Assembly (NCBI GenBank): GCA_013365325.1
Contig: JABVXV010000074.1
Span: 163,042-227,041, forward strand
Reading direction: 5' to 3'
DNA: 64,000 bases
Origin: Dipetalonema caudispina
Taxonomy: Eukaryota; Nematoda; Chromadorea; Rhabditida; Onchocercidae
Notes under the pieces: model-generated
The model's database searches: none
Seen by the model: the letters and a program-made list of their open reading frames with translations, nothing else
Told to the model about the DNA's origin: nothing
In this document: in pieces, positions 1 through 11,897 of the stretch
Layout of the letters: every line of letters starts with the position of its first letter
Position numbering within the stretch: position 1 is the first letter of the stretch
Program-made: the position numbers and the translations under genes

Positions 1-1878
1 TCCCTTGATTGAGGGATTCATGAAAAAAAAAAAAAAAAAAAAAAAAAAGAATATATGCAAACGATGTGGTAATGATAACATGTAAAACAAATGTACTCTT
101 CGCACAACGAAATTGTAATAAATTGAAAAATGGAACAAAGCAAATTACGAACCATTATATAAAACTATATATTTATTTGCTTCAGAGACTACTTATTTCG
201 CCTGTAAGTGAATTCTTTATAATTTTTATCACCGTGATAAGAATAAGAATTGCTTATACCTGGTCACCAGCTAGACTAAGACAGATGATTCCAGAACCCA
301 TGTTGAAATAATTGAAAGCTGTCGGACAACCGAATATCACAAAGAATTCCCACCTTTTCCGACACTCGAAAAAGGTTAGAACTAAGATGAACAAAAACTT
401 GTGAAATTTCAAGGACCAAACAAACAATAATTCAAATGTATAAGTTGAGAAGTTGATGAATACAATGGCATCACTACGACATGGCTGCAAGGGATACTTA
501 ATGTCGACGTTTACCTATGAGTCAAGTAGGTACTCTAAGAAACGTACTTTCTAAAACTCCAAAAATTTAGTAAAATCCAAGTGCTTTGATGTCCCAATGA
601 TTCCAATAAGCAAAAAATTCATTTTGGTCACTAACACGTTTCTTAAGCACAAAAATCACGTGAAAACATGTTGAAAATTTGAAAATTATGGTTCAAAATC
701 AAAAAAGACATACTGCTCCGAGGGAGCTCGAGTGAATAACTGAGGATAAGCAGAGCATACTTATCAGACAAATATATCAAACTTATATAATAAAAAATCA
801 TATAACAAAATCAAACTCAAAAAGTAAAAGTAATACTAGAAGTACACAGATAAAACCAAAATCACCGGGTAACAGATACTGTACTCAAAAGCTTAGTGCT
901 GATGTAGATTCGAAGAGAAAGGGATAGTCGAGAGGGGGATTACGTAATATAGTGCAAACAGTATCAGGGAGAGAAGCAAAGGCAAAAAGAGAGTGAAAGA
1001 CCATTCCTTTCAGTCTGATAAAAGCAAAATGTAAAAAAAGAATGAAACCACAACGGTTTTACTAATATTGATGCCGTATTTTTCAATAGCCCGTAGGAAC
1101 CATAATAATTCAATTCGTCATCTTCGTATAATCGGAAAATTATGCCCTCGACTGAATTATCTGCAAATTTGGCAACAAATTACTCCGTTAGCTAGGCAAG
1201 ATCAACTTATGAAAGAAAATAAAATCAAAGTCATAAGATTTAGTTTGTGTATAAACACTATCTTAATTTTGATCGCTAAAATTAATAATGACAAAAGTCC
1301 AAAAACTCCACTTTTTGCATTCCTAACACATTTATTCATTCAGCCATCCTTCGAGTTCCTGCGTATCCTCTCACTATTATATCATGCAACAATACAATAA
1401 CAGAACAGTATTTTTTTAATAAAATCCTATAAAGTCCCCTTCATAAATCCCGTACATGCGACAATGAGATGCAGTTTTCAATCGGAGATTTAATGCGAAA
1501 AGATTACATGATTTCTCTTCAAAAACTTCCTTCATGGCCTTTTTCTTCAAATTTACTGACACAACACAACTTTACCGCATGAAGAATTCACTATGTGGGA
1601 CTGTGATGACTTTAACTAGTCGCCAAAAAAAGCACATAACGAATCTCGTACACGATTGGTTTACGACTTTAAATTATCTGTCGTTCAATTCCAACGAGAG
1701 AAAAAGCTGGCCAAAAAAAAGCAGGTACGAACAGTATGCACAGTGTACGTAAGCACAAAAAGAGATGGAACTGAGAGTGGATTTCTAGTGATGTCGGTTA
1801 AAACTGATAAAAAATTCAGTTATTTAAAAGATCGAAAGTAGAGACAATGTAAGAGATTTTACTTTAAAAACGAGGCAA
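1..1878. other. Spacer downstream of gen-1, no supported gene
   Basis: AT-rich sequence with a poly-A run near position 30. The longest open frame (1068-1400, plus strand, 110 codons) has no recognisable domain, no convincing splice context and ordinary spacer composition. I see no gene here, although the stretch is somewhat less AT-rich than the deep spacers further along and may include the 3' end of the gen-1 transcript. Confidence 0.5.
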
Positions 1879-4800
1879 TTATACTGTGAAGACCTGCAAT
1901 GCATTGGTGCGACCGACATCTTCGACGACGAGAAGCTCAGTAGCAGCTGAATTTTGCTCCTCAATGATCATCGGTTCATTCTGTCCCGATGCTGGTTGTA
2001 CCTGTACCTGATTTATATTAGAAGCATTCACTTTTGTAACAAAACCATCTTTTCGAGGAACTTTGCTAGGCGGTGGTTGTTGTACACCAGCCATTTCATG
2101 ATTTCCCTTTTTCCGTCCACTTCGTTGAACTGCATCTCGTTGTGATGAGACAATTACACCACTACTTTCACCATTCAACTGATTCACATCTTCTGAAGTT
2201 GATGGTACTGAGATCACTTCTATCACCTGCAATCATAAAATTACATATTTAGCTCATGGAAGAAATAACATTTTCAAAAGTCTACCTATGAGATAATCGG
2301 TTGTCCCATAAAAGAATCTAGAAACTAACTTAATCCTTATATTCTATTTCTCAAGATGAAACTAAAAGAACTTACAGGACTGTGTTTGTAAAGCAAAGCG
2401 TTCACACGTAGACGTTCCATGGCAATTCGTTCACGTTTTGAGCAAGCAGTACGTCCTCCTTTGGTAAGCGTTGCACACTTCTAAATAATTCATGAGATTG
2501 ATGAGAAATAAACAAAGAATAACTATTCTAGATAACAAACAAATGGAAAGAAATAATTTTGTCTAGTGCCCTGAAAACACCAGAAATTATCCTTATTAAC
2601 CCACCGGTTGGATAGAAACTTAGAAGAAACTAATAACTGTAACTTGCCTCAACTCTTTCTGCATCTGGTTGTAGCTTCTGTGTACAGTTAACACCATTTG
2701 GCTTCCAATTACATTCCCGCATCAATATTTCCTTCAAATTGAGAAGTAAGCGTGAAGTACTTATCTCAACAAATTATGTTTATTTGTAGTAGAAGAGACA
2801 AGCAAAATTTCATAGCGCACATGGAATTAGCAGTCAAAGTGAACTAATGAAGTTCTTTCGAAAGTTTGGATACGGCCACATTCGGTATGCAATCATCTCA
2901 AGATACATTGCACAGAATGACAGACATGTCCAGGTAGTCATAATAAAGGATGTAAGATTCATAATGCGTTATATAATCTGGAATATTGTAATGATTGTTA
3001 CAAATTTCAAGAACATACTTCAGTTTTTTGCATATTGGGTGGCAATTTTTTGGGTAGCTGTGTACGAGAATACTCAATAACAACCGGCATCATATAGATA
3101 TTGATCGCATTAGACATAGCATCCGAGTTTGGATTGAAATTTCGCAAATCTATGGAATTTCTGTTAACGCTAAGTCGTAATTTCCGTTTGACATTGCTGT
3201 CATAATCACGCACTGGAAGCATTTCTGTCGTGTAAGACCTGAAGTGTGTTTAGTAAATACGGGACGAAATGAAGAGTACTGTTACTTATGTCCTGCACAT
3301 GTGGAGTCATTGGTCATATAAAAACTTGAAAAAAAAAACTGATTCAGGGAAGTGTTGCTTATAGTGAATATAGAATTAAACAAACATTAATTAGAAAAAA
3401 CAAACAAGCAAGACTTACTTAAATCTATCCAAAATAACTTGAGGATGATCATGCTTCATGAGATAAAATTCGGAAACAATTTCCAACGCTGTAACTAAAC
3501 CAACACCAGGAATTCCTTTTTGAGCATAATCACAACCAATCATGATTGTCATTGCTATAAGGCAAGACCTAAAACGATTATATGTTAATTTGCTTTAATT
3601 TCCACGACTTCCAGTTTTTCTTAGCTTCTCTGCTGAAGTTTTACTTTTGAGTATGAAAACAAGAAGAGGAAAAAACTTGTTATAATAAAGTTGATGAGTT
3701 AGCTGCTACATAATAAGATTTAAAATTTCTTCAGTGCTTTTCTTCTGTTCCTCCCAAAAATCTTCTGAAATATCCTGAAATAGTTTTACCTGCTCAAGCA
3801 CAAGGTTTCATCCAAATAATCCATGGAAAGATGAAGGACGTTGCTCTGTACCTTACCACCAAAACCAAACTCGACCTTAAATTGAAGATGATTTTTAAAA
3901 GAAATGAGAAATATTACTTATTTTATTTCCAAACACGTGATTTCGAGAATGACTCTCCCTTCTCTCCGAAAACTTTTTTTTGTTCGATTTCCAGCTTTTT
4001 CTTAGCTTCTCTGCTGAAATCTTATAAAAAATTATCGGGAGACATAGGGAGACACAGACCCTGTGCATATTGATACGCATAATCCATAAGCACGCACTTT
4101 TTGGGTATGATGGGTTACATCTGCAGACATACAGTATACGGACGACGAATCTTAGTCTAAATTTGGCAAGTCTCAACAACTTACCAACTCCTTATGGGCA
4201 TAACAGTCAAGCTAAACTTTATAACAGGAATTTTAAAAACTGATCTGAATTAAAAGCAATAAAGAGCCATCCTTGCCTGATAAAGATTATTCCCTCCGAA
4301 AAGAATATAATCAAAATCTCGTGTGATGCAACCATGAACCAAGCCTCGTTGCTCAAGCTGTGCGCACTGTGCTTCACCTTCCAACTTACTTTCCATCCAG
4401 CGAACTCCCATCGAATTTAACAATATCTTCAAAAAAATTTCCCTTAAGTTTTTTGTCTAGGGTATTATGCAATGAGTTTTAGTAGGTAAACCAATCCATC
4501 ACGACGAACTAAAATACATGTATCTTCTTTATATCTGACCTTCACGCAAGTGTCTCCTATTCGTAACAGAGGATAAACAAACCGAAACGACCTCAGTTGG
4601 CTTTATGTTGAAAGTTCACACACAAGTAAACCCATCAATTATTTCAATTTATTGGTCAGTCAACGCACCACTATGGTTTTTGCATTTGGCCGAACCTTCT
4701 AATCTATGTCACAGTGCTTGACTGCCATCCTTCAGTACTTAAGCAGAAAATTTGGGCTTTTTTTGAGGATAAAAGATAATTTTTGTGAACTGATAGAAAT

Positions 4801-5641
4801 TTCTAATTTTCCACCTTGATTTCCTCAATTTTTGGTACCATTTCTTGTTTTAGCTCTGATGTCCAATACTTGCTTCCACGCTTCCTTACTTTCCTCATCG
4901 AAGAAACCCCATAATCCACCTGAAATCGTTATATATCTTGAAAAAGAAAAAGAAAGTGTATTAGTACTTAATCTACAAAAATGAAGCTATAACGTCCAGC
5001 AGATAACAAATGGAAACATACATTTGCCCGCTCTCCCTCATCAATTCCATCGAAAACAACAATAGGTTCAACACCTTCTTCCAATAAACTTCGACATCGT
5101 GTGTAAAATGTACTTAAGTATGGTTTTCGAGCTGTTGAGCAGTGTGCTACCGAGCCACGCAGCACCTCACATAGCCAAGTGTGACCATCTAAAGTGAAAA
5201 ATAGGAGATCTTAACCGTTTAATTAATTATCAAGGTTTTCCTTACCTTCATTTCCAATATTTCCTTTCCAAATGTCTCATTTCTAGATTTAAATATTTGT
5301 TTACAACTAAACACACAATTCTTTTTCCTGCCGCTATTTAACAACTTGTTGATTCAAAATATAAACGAAAGAGATGAGAGCGTTTTCAATTCTATGCATA
5401 ATAGTTACAGGATATCATTCAACTGATTATATCAGGTGTAGTGTGATCCGCCTAAATTAAACGTGCCTGCATGCTTAAATTGCAAGCAAATGTTGTAGTG
5501 AAACTCCAGCCTGAACTTCTATAACTGTTTTTCGAAAAACATATATAATTAACCTATAGCAATCCGTTTGTTCCGCAGTGCAGATATGTTCACAGGTTGC
5601 ACAAATTTTTGTACATATTCCCACATGCTTGTAACGCCCAT
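1879..5641 (-). CDS. gen-1: GEN1-family Holliday junction resolvase (XPG/FEN superfamily nuclease)
   Basis: Structure-selective nuclease that cuts Holliday junctions and flaps in DNA repair; acts in the nucleus. Ten exons (minus strand, 5' to 3'): 5641-5554, 5188-5022, 4919-4870, 4442-4277, 3875-3790, 3568-3419, 3238-3019, 2731-2648, 2480-2376, 2226-1879, giving 487 codons in one frame. The start fits the family N-terminus (MGV..MW). The XPG-N region has D30 (in RIAIDGHTW) and D76 (VVFDG). The XPG-I region has E123/E125 and D144/D146, followed by GCDYAQKGIPGVG with D199 (residues 197-209) of the helix-two-turn-helix. These correspond to the metal-binding acidic residues of human GEN1, and all are present, so the enzyme should be active. 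The C-terminal 120 residues are polar and unrecognised. Two introns start with GC instead of GT. The third exon is short (50 nt), making the linker before XPG-I shorter than in human; its boundaries are the least certain. The length is near that of C. elegans GEN-1 as I recall it and about half of human. Confidence 0.9.
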
Positions 5642-6013
5642 TGCACCGGCGTTTCTTGATGATTACAATTAAAATCCTGAAAACAATCTTCAACCTAAAC
5701 TTTATAAAAAATCATAAAGCTTCAACCTCGTACATAACAACGAAGAAAGTGTTAAAGTATTCGAAAAACCATAACTGATAATGTGATGATAAAAAACTCC
5801 TTGTCATTCATTAAACTAATGCTTCAAATGTCGCGCTATTTTGTCCTTATCTGTGTCAGAAGAGATATGCCAGTTTTGGATACAGATAAGTATAGAATAC
5901 AGAACAAATAAGATTAGTCCGACAAAAGCTTAAAAATGTAAAATTGGACTATAAAATCCATAGTTTTCATTGAAAATAAAAATATGTTGATCTAGCTTGT
6001 CTAATCATGTTCA

Positions 6014-6858
6014 TCATCGAAAGCTGGTTAATACCGTTGACAGGCTTACTGGATGTATGACCACTAAGACTGCATATAATAAGTTAGATATGTGTACCTT
6101 CCGAACGTAGGTGCACGCAACGTAAGTGAAGAGATACAAACGATTTAACACAAGTCCAGCGCCATATGTGACCGTATAAGGGTTAATGTAAGTCGTAGAG
6201 CATCCGCGTGACCATAAACGAGTCGCATTAAAAAGCAGAAAAAACCCTTGAATTCTGGCACAACGTTTCAGAAGAACGTTGAACGATCTAGAAATACAAC
6301 AAACCAAACTTCGGTCGTCAAAATCAGCCTCCAATCGGAGATATATTACGAACTCATCTGCAACACATCTACATGTGTTTACATAGCATTTATATTGAAG
6401 AAATGAAATTTCCAGTCAAGAGAAGCCTCGACCGGTGAAACTTGAACTATCTCTCTGAACAGTGAACTAACAAGATCCTGAATCCATCTGAATCGCCCGA
6501 AAGTATCACTATTTGACGGATGAAAGTCGTTGCTGTTACTCGCAGTTGTTGCGTCAAGTTCACGTCTCATCGCTTGAGATACCATATGTGCACAGCCATT
6601 TTTGTCTTTAGAGTTGAACCTTGAATAAACCAAAGAGGTTAACTATCCTTCAGAAGTAAGTATTCAGCTCATGTATGTATCTTTCATATGCGAGCTTTTA
6701 GACGTCCCTATACCACCACGTATTAAGCACTCTGTTGATTTGTTTGTCGGCCATCTACGATTAACTATCGATTGTTGACCTGCTCGACGGGACTGACCCA
6801 TGTGGTAAGACTTGTTTTTCACACGTTTAATAGTAGATGGTCCCCTCAAGAATGTCAA
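6014..6858 (-). other. Possible uncharacterised exons on minus strand
   Basis: Three minus-strand open frames (6858-6664, 6633-6379, 6334-6014; 64, 84 and 106 codons) lie end to end in a block visibly richer in G+C than its flanks, immediately upstream of gen-1 and in the same orientation. The middle one contains a plausible hydrophilic stretch (for example FHPSNSDTFGRFRWIQDLVS). I recognise no domain and could not join them through clear splice sites, so this may be a rapidly evolving gene, a decayed gene or chance. Low confidence. Confidence 0.2.
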
Positions 6859-8088
6859 AGTTTACAATTGTTCCTTCGATGACCAGTGAAGATCCTTCAT
6901 TTTACAACATGTTAAGGAATGTCCGTAATTCGAGTGGTACTTTCGAGACAATTGCAAGTTTACATGAAGTTTTTTTCAGCTACAAAAAAAAAAAATATTT
7001 TCATGCACTTTTCCATCCTGTAATAATTGGGAGGGCTCATATGATAATAGTAAAAGATAAACAATTGCGAACTACTCAGTGTCCTCACAAAGAAAAAAAA
7101 AAAACAGTAAAAGATACATCAATTACAAAATGATAAATTAATACTAATGCAGATAGAAGATTTCCACTTGAATCGATAACATGAGCGATCAGCTAAAAAG
7201 TATCACCGATCAAAGGGTTGATACGTATGAAGAAAGAGAAGAAATATGCAAATATTTTTGGTTAAAAATTTTCTTCCAAATATAATAAGTACAATATTGG
7301 TCACAGAAAGGTATATGGCAGATATAGGCAACCTTACGTCAAATTGAATTACATTACATCATTCTGATAAACAATCACCCAAAACTTAATCGACTAAATC
7401 AATAATTGGTGATTTTCTTAATGTAAAGTTTCTCATATAAAGTGAACCCAATCTTTCTTTCAATGTTAAGAAAACCAAAAATGTACGATGAAACTATGAG
7501 AAAAAGATTCATTTTATCTTATAATCAATAAAGTATAATTTTGGAAGAAGGAATAGTTCAACATTCAACGATATCATGCATTAGTCCTCCTGAAATGCTT
7601 TTTACCTGAAGTTTAATCTTTTCATCTCTTATTTCCTATTCAACATTCTATTCTTGATTCAATTAACAAAGCTCTCGAATTTCAAACAACAATTAATGAT
7701 GTAAATTCTCGAAAGTGTAAAAAGTATGATCTAATCAAGAAAAATGCACCAACATTTACTTTTTCTTTCCTTCACTATCAATCGGTAATAATACAAGTGG
7801 TGAAGTTTAGTATACGATATACTTGCAGATAGATAGTATGTGATAATTTCAGTGAATATCCTTTTTTTTAGTGTATGAATTATATCAGAGAAATAGTAGC
7901 GAGTATAAGTAAAGCTAACTTCTGATCACTCATCTCATTAATCCCTCTCATTATAACCCTATCAGATATCTTTGACCAATCCCGAACACCTAGTCGTTAT
8001 ATTGCGGGGACACCGAGTAGCAGAATAGTCTCGCGGTCAATTTATCATTTGGAAATTGAATTGACAAGGAAGGTTTGATTCCTGGATT

Positions 8089-8578
8089 GAAGCGGGATGA
8101 GAAGAGGTCAAGTTGTGACCTTTTGGGTTGAATTAAATCAGATTGAGTCGGGATGTATTAAATTAAATTAAATTATGCTAAAATTATTTGAAAAGTAGTG
8201 ATTTAACTGAACTGAATTGAAATGAATGTAAATAAATTGAATTAATTTAAAGTAATGAATTAATTCCTTTTTTTTTTTGTTCAGTTTCCTTAAAGATTTG
8301 AAGCGGGATGAGAAGAGGTTAAGTCGTGACCTTTTGAATTGAATTAAATCAAATTGGATCGAAATGTGAAGCGGGATGAGAAGAGGTCAAGTTGTGACTT
8401 TTTGAATTGAATTAAATCAAATTGAATCGAAATGTGTTAAATTAAATTAAATTATGCTAAAATTATTTGAGACGTAGTGATTTAACTGAATTGAATTGAA
8501 ATGAATGCAAATAAATTGAATTAATTTAAAGTAATGAATCAATTTATTTTTTTTTCTTTAGTTTCCTTAAATATTTGA
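8089..8578. repeat. Tandem direct repeat, about 211-bp unit
   Basis: Units start with GAAGCGGGATGAGAAGAGG at 8089, 8300 and 8368. The first and third copies are about 211 bp and share the same order of A/T-rich sub-blocks, ending in a T-run plus GTTTCCTTAAA; the middle copy is truncated to 68 bp. Copies differ by scattered substitutions (for example GTCAAGTTGTGACC versus GTTAAGTCGTGACC). Most likely a local duplication in intergenic DNA. Confidence 0.85.
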
Positions 8579-9164
8579 TTCCCACTAACAATCAATTATA
8601 TATTTCACGAATTTCTTGTAATTATTCAATTTCAATCATAATATCAAAAGATGTTAATACGTATGAACTGAGCCATAACTTCGAGTATTTTTGATAAATA
8701 CAGTATCAATAAATGTTTTACTTTTTATTAATTATATCTGGTAATAATTATCCCACTTTTCACATTAATTGTATGTCGCCTTAAAAATTTCAACACGTTC
8801 AGTTCAACAAGCTTAAATTACAATGATTTAATGATACTAGAGATATGGAATAAGGATACTTGCCATATATTAGATACATATAAGTTCGATAGAATAATTC
8901 CAAACTGCTTCATTCAATGATCGATTTCTTTAAATGGCACTGATTGATCAAATATCTTTAGCCAAATATTATCGATAATCAATGGAAAAGAAAACCGAGT
9001 ATAGAAAAAAATACATAGCATATGTTTTTGTTTTGCTAGCAGTGAAGGTAGAGAATTTCGCAGAGGTTAAAGGTCACAGGCATATTCCTCTCATCCTATT
9101 CACAAAGTTTCGTAGTTTATTATTCGTGAACAAAAGAAAAAATTGCTAATCTGAGATATTCAAT

Positions 9165-10141
9165 ATGATTACTCAACTGATTCTTTATATGGCAATATTT
9201 ATGATAACGATCAGTAGCCTTCCTGATGGTTGGATGCGACCAATGGAGAGAGACGTCAATCCCAGTAGGTATTTCCGGTAATTTATTTTATCCTACAGTC
9301 CTAATCATTCTCAGGAAACATTTTCCGAGTTGGTGCGAAATTTATTTAAGTGTTTTGTTAAAAATCACTGAAAAAAAAAAGTGATCAATGAATGGAACAT
9401 TCGGCAAAGAAGAAATATCCTAAAAAAAAGTTGAAACAGATGAAGATAATATTGCTAATTAGTTGTAGTAAGTGATCAAGTAATCAAGATACAACATTTG
9501 TATTTATATTTGATATCTAATTAGCCATTTTCATTTTTCTAGATTGCTGGAAATGTGAACCATCACCTGAAGAGTTAAGTGAATGCGATAGAAATTTCTT
9601 AACTCATGGAAGAAAATGTGGTAAATTGCAATCAAGATTTGTAGAACGTGGTAATCATTGTATTGTTGAGATATTGAATTGTTATTCAAAATTTAGTAAT
9701 GCATATCAGACTGAAGCAAATTTTATCATTGCTCGTGGTCGATTAATTATTCCATCTGATAACGATACGTAAGTTTTATTTTGTTCTTTTAAATTTCATC
9801 ATTTAGCTAACAAATTTATAAAATTAACAGATTTATAAAAATTTTTGGATAGCCTTTCAGATGACATACATGAAATTAGCCATTATATTAAATTCTTGTT
9901 TTCAATCGATATTGATTGATAATAATCATTGATTTGTAGCTCGTTACGCTATTTTCCGTTGAGTAATCCAGTTGGAAGGAAAGAAATCATAATAGTATGT
10001 ACTTTAAATGGTATATGGGAAGCAATAGTACCATTAACTAATAATCGAATAGAAGTAAACGAGATACAATGTATTACATCCGATCATCAAACAATGAATC
10101 ATATTTCTCCATATATTACTGAAATATATCGTCGACGTTAA
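9165..10141 (+). CDS. Small secreted cysteine-rich protein, unknown function
   Basis: Three exons (9165-9264, 9543-9768, 9940-10141) give 175 residues in one frame. The N-terminus has a hydrophobic core at residues 4-17 followed by SSLPDG, a good secretory signal with cleavage likely near residue 18; no later membrane segment is visible, so the product should be secreted. The mature part has eight cysteines: CWKC, four more in the second exon, and two in the third in the context C-x3-NGIW..-C. The C..NG.W...C pattern resembles the nematode C6 domain, but the match is weak and I do not assign it. The protein ends IYRRR. An AATAAA lies 47 bp after the stop. The gene is divergent from gen-1 and has no operon partner. 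Confidence 0.75.
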
Positions 10142-10187
10142 TGTATCAATGCTACTAAAATAACACTAATTATCATATTTCCTAGAT

Positions 10188-10193
10188 AATAAA
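10188..10193 (+). terminator. Polyadenylation signal AATAAA
   Basis: Canonical AATAAA 46 bp downstream of the stop codon of the secreted cysteine-rich protein gene. The position fits a short 3' UTR of the kind usual in nematodes. Confidence 0.6.
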
Positions 10194-10199
10194 CTTTAA

Positions 10200-11897
10200 T
10201 GTAATTTTTCCGGATTCTCATAATATAATACATGAAATATAAGTTCCAGTTAAGATTGATATATTTAGTATATTCTATATGCTAACAAATGATAAACGTA
10301 TTGAATTTATAAAATAATAACAATATTTTTCCATATGAATAAATTTTGTAAATGAAAAATCCTAAAGATAAATCTTAAATATTTTTTTTTTTTTTTTTGA
10401 GAAGAATTTATAAACTTTAGCTTATTTTCGTGGAAATATTGCTGCTTCTTTTCATGGATCAATAACGATATAATGATGGGAAATTTTAAAATTATTTTCC
10501 TTTTTTATTTTCTAATACAAATATGAAATTAATGGATTGTTTGAATATTAGAATAGTATTGAGAGCAAAATGTTCACTACTTTTCACTTCCTTCAAGCGG
10601 AAATTAATTGAAAGTTTAGAGAGCATTTATGAGTTAGGTTAAAAAAAAAAAGTTATTAATTATTCTCAAATGATAGAAAATATTATCGAAAATGAATAGT
10701 ATACTTAGTATTGAAAACCTTTTTGCATTTTTCCCTCTTTTCAAATCTTTAAATTTCAGATTTCATGAAAAAGTTTCGAAACAGCTCTTTACCTACTTTT
10801 CTACCTGTAATATTAGTAAAAGTTAATTTTGATTGCTTTCTCTGTACTATTTAACATTTTGAATCTCATGCGAATTCAAATGAATTAATGAACAGATTAC
10901 GTAGTATTTATAGCTAAAGTAATGAGTAGTGTTGTAAATAGAATTCATAATTTACAGTATTTCGATAGAAATTGATGAACATTTGATCTCAATACTTAAA
11001 CAATTCCTTATATGTTTGGAAGTTGGAATTGATTTATTGGAATTTCCATTGATTTTATTATCGATCTATGGATAGAATATTTAAACTTATCCGATTTTTT
11101 TTTTTTTTTTTTTTTTTTAACATGACTGTTGTTGATGCTCGGAAGCATTAAATATTGCAAATTTCTTGTCATAATAAAAATTCCACTTAATTTCTTACAA
11201 TTTCCATTTCTTAATTACAGAAATCATTCCTTCATTCTTATTCTCTTCTTTACTCTGACAACTTGTGAATAATAAATTTGTATGTCTATTGAATAAAAAT
11301 CTTTCACAATAAAATTTTCCGTAATTAATAAAAATTCATATAGAGATTAATTATACAGATTGTTCTTGATTGCAACTATTGCAAATAATAATTATAAGAG
11401 GTGATGGATTTTGATATTCTTTGATTTATTTAAATTTGAAAGATGATAAATCAATGTCCCAAATAATATTTAGATGAGCTAATAACTATTAGTTCCCTTT
11501 TGATCTGTTTGAAACAAAATAGAGAGTGAAGCAAATACTCTTCGCAGTATAACTGACAAATTTTCACTTTTCAAATTCATAGTATCGGATTGAAATTGGT
11601 CCCTAAGATCGAATATGGATAAGGCTCATATCAGTGATTGATAGAAGAGTTGGCATGCTTTTGTGATGGAGAAAGTGTGGGAAGAGTACTTCAGCTTAAT
11701 ACTGTACTTTCTTTTTTTTTTTTTTTTTTTAAAGGATATGATACAAAATCTTTGGATTGGATCGATCGTTCTTAATTGTATTAAAATATGTTGCTCTGAA
11801 GTGAAATGTGCAGTAAATATCAAAGATTTTGTTGGAAAATTTAAGCGAAATTTTCAAACAAAATTTTGTTGATCACATTTGCATTCAACGATAAGTT
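10200..11897. other. Convergent spacer, no gene seen
   Basis: About 1.7 kb of A/T-rich DNA between the convergent 3' ends of the secreted-protein and FOG-like genes. It holds T-runs near 10381, 11096 and 11712. Open frames are short and overlap these runs. Nothing coding recognised. Confidence 0.5.

Larger units (their letters stand above)
5642..9164. other. Spacer between divergent gen-1 and secreted-protein gene
   Basis: About 3.5 kb shared upstream region of two divergently transcribed genes, so promoters of both should lie here, but I can name no motif. It contains a less AT-rich block (6014-6858) with minus-strand open frames and a tandem repeat (8089-8578), each listed separately. The rest is AT-rich with short poly-T runs. 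Confidence 0.5.

Noticed and set aside
1068..1400. A 110-codon plus-strand open frame near the left edge
   Set aside because: No domain, no start or splice context, and composition like the surrounding spacer.
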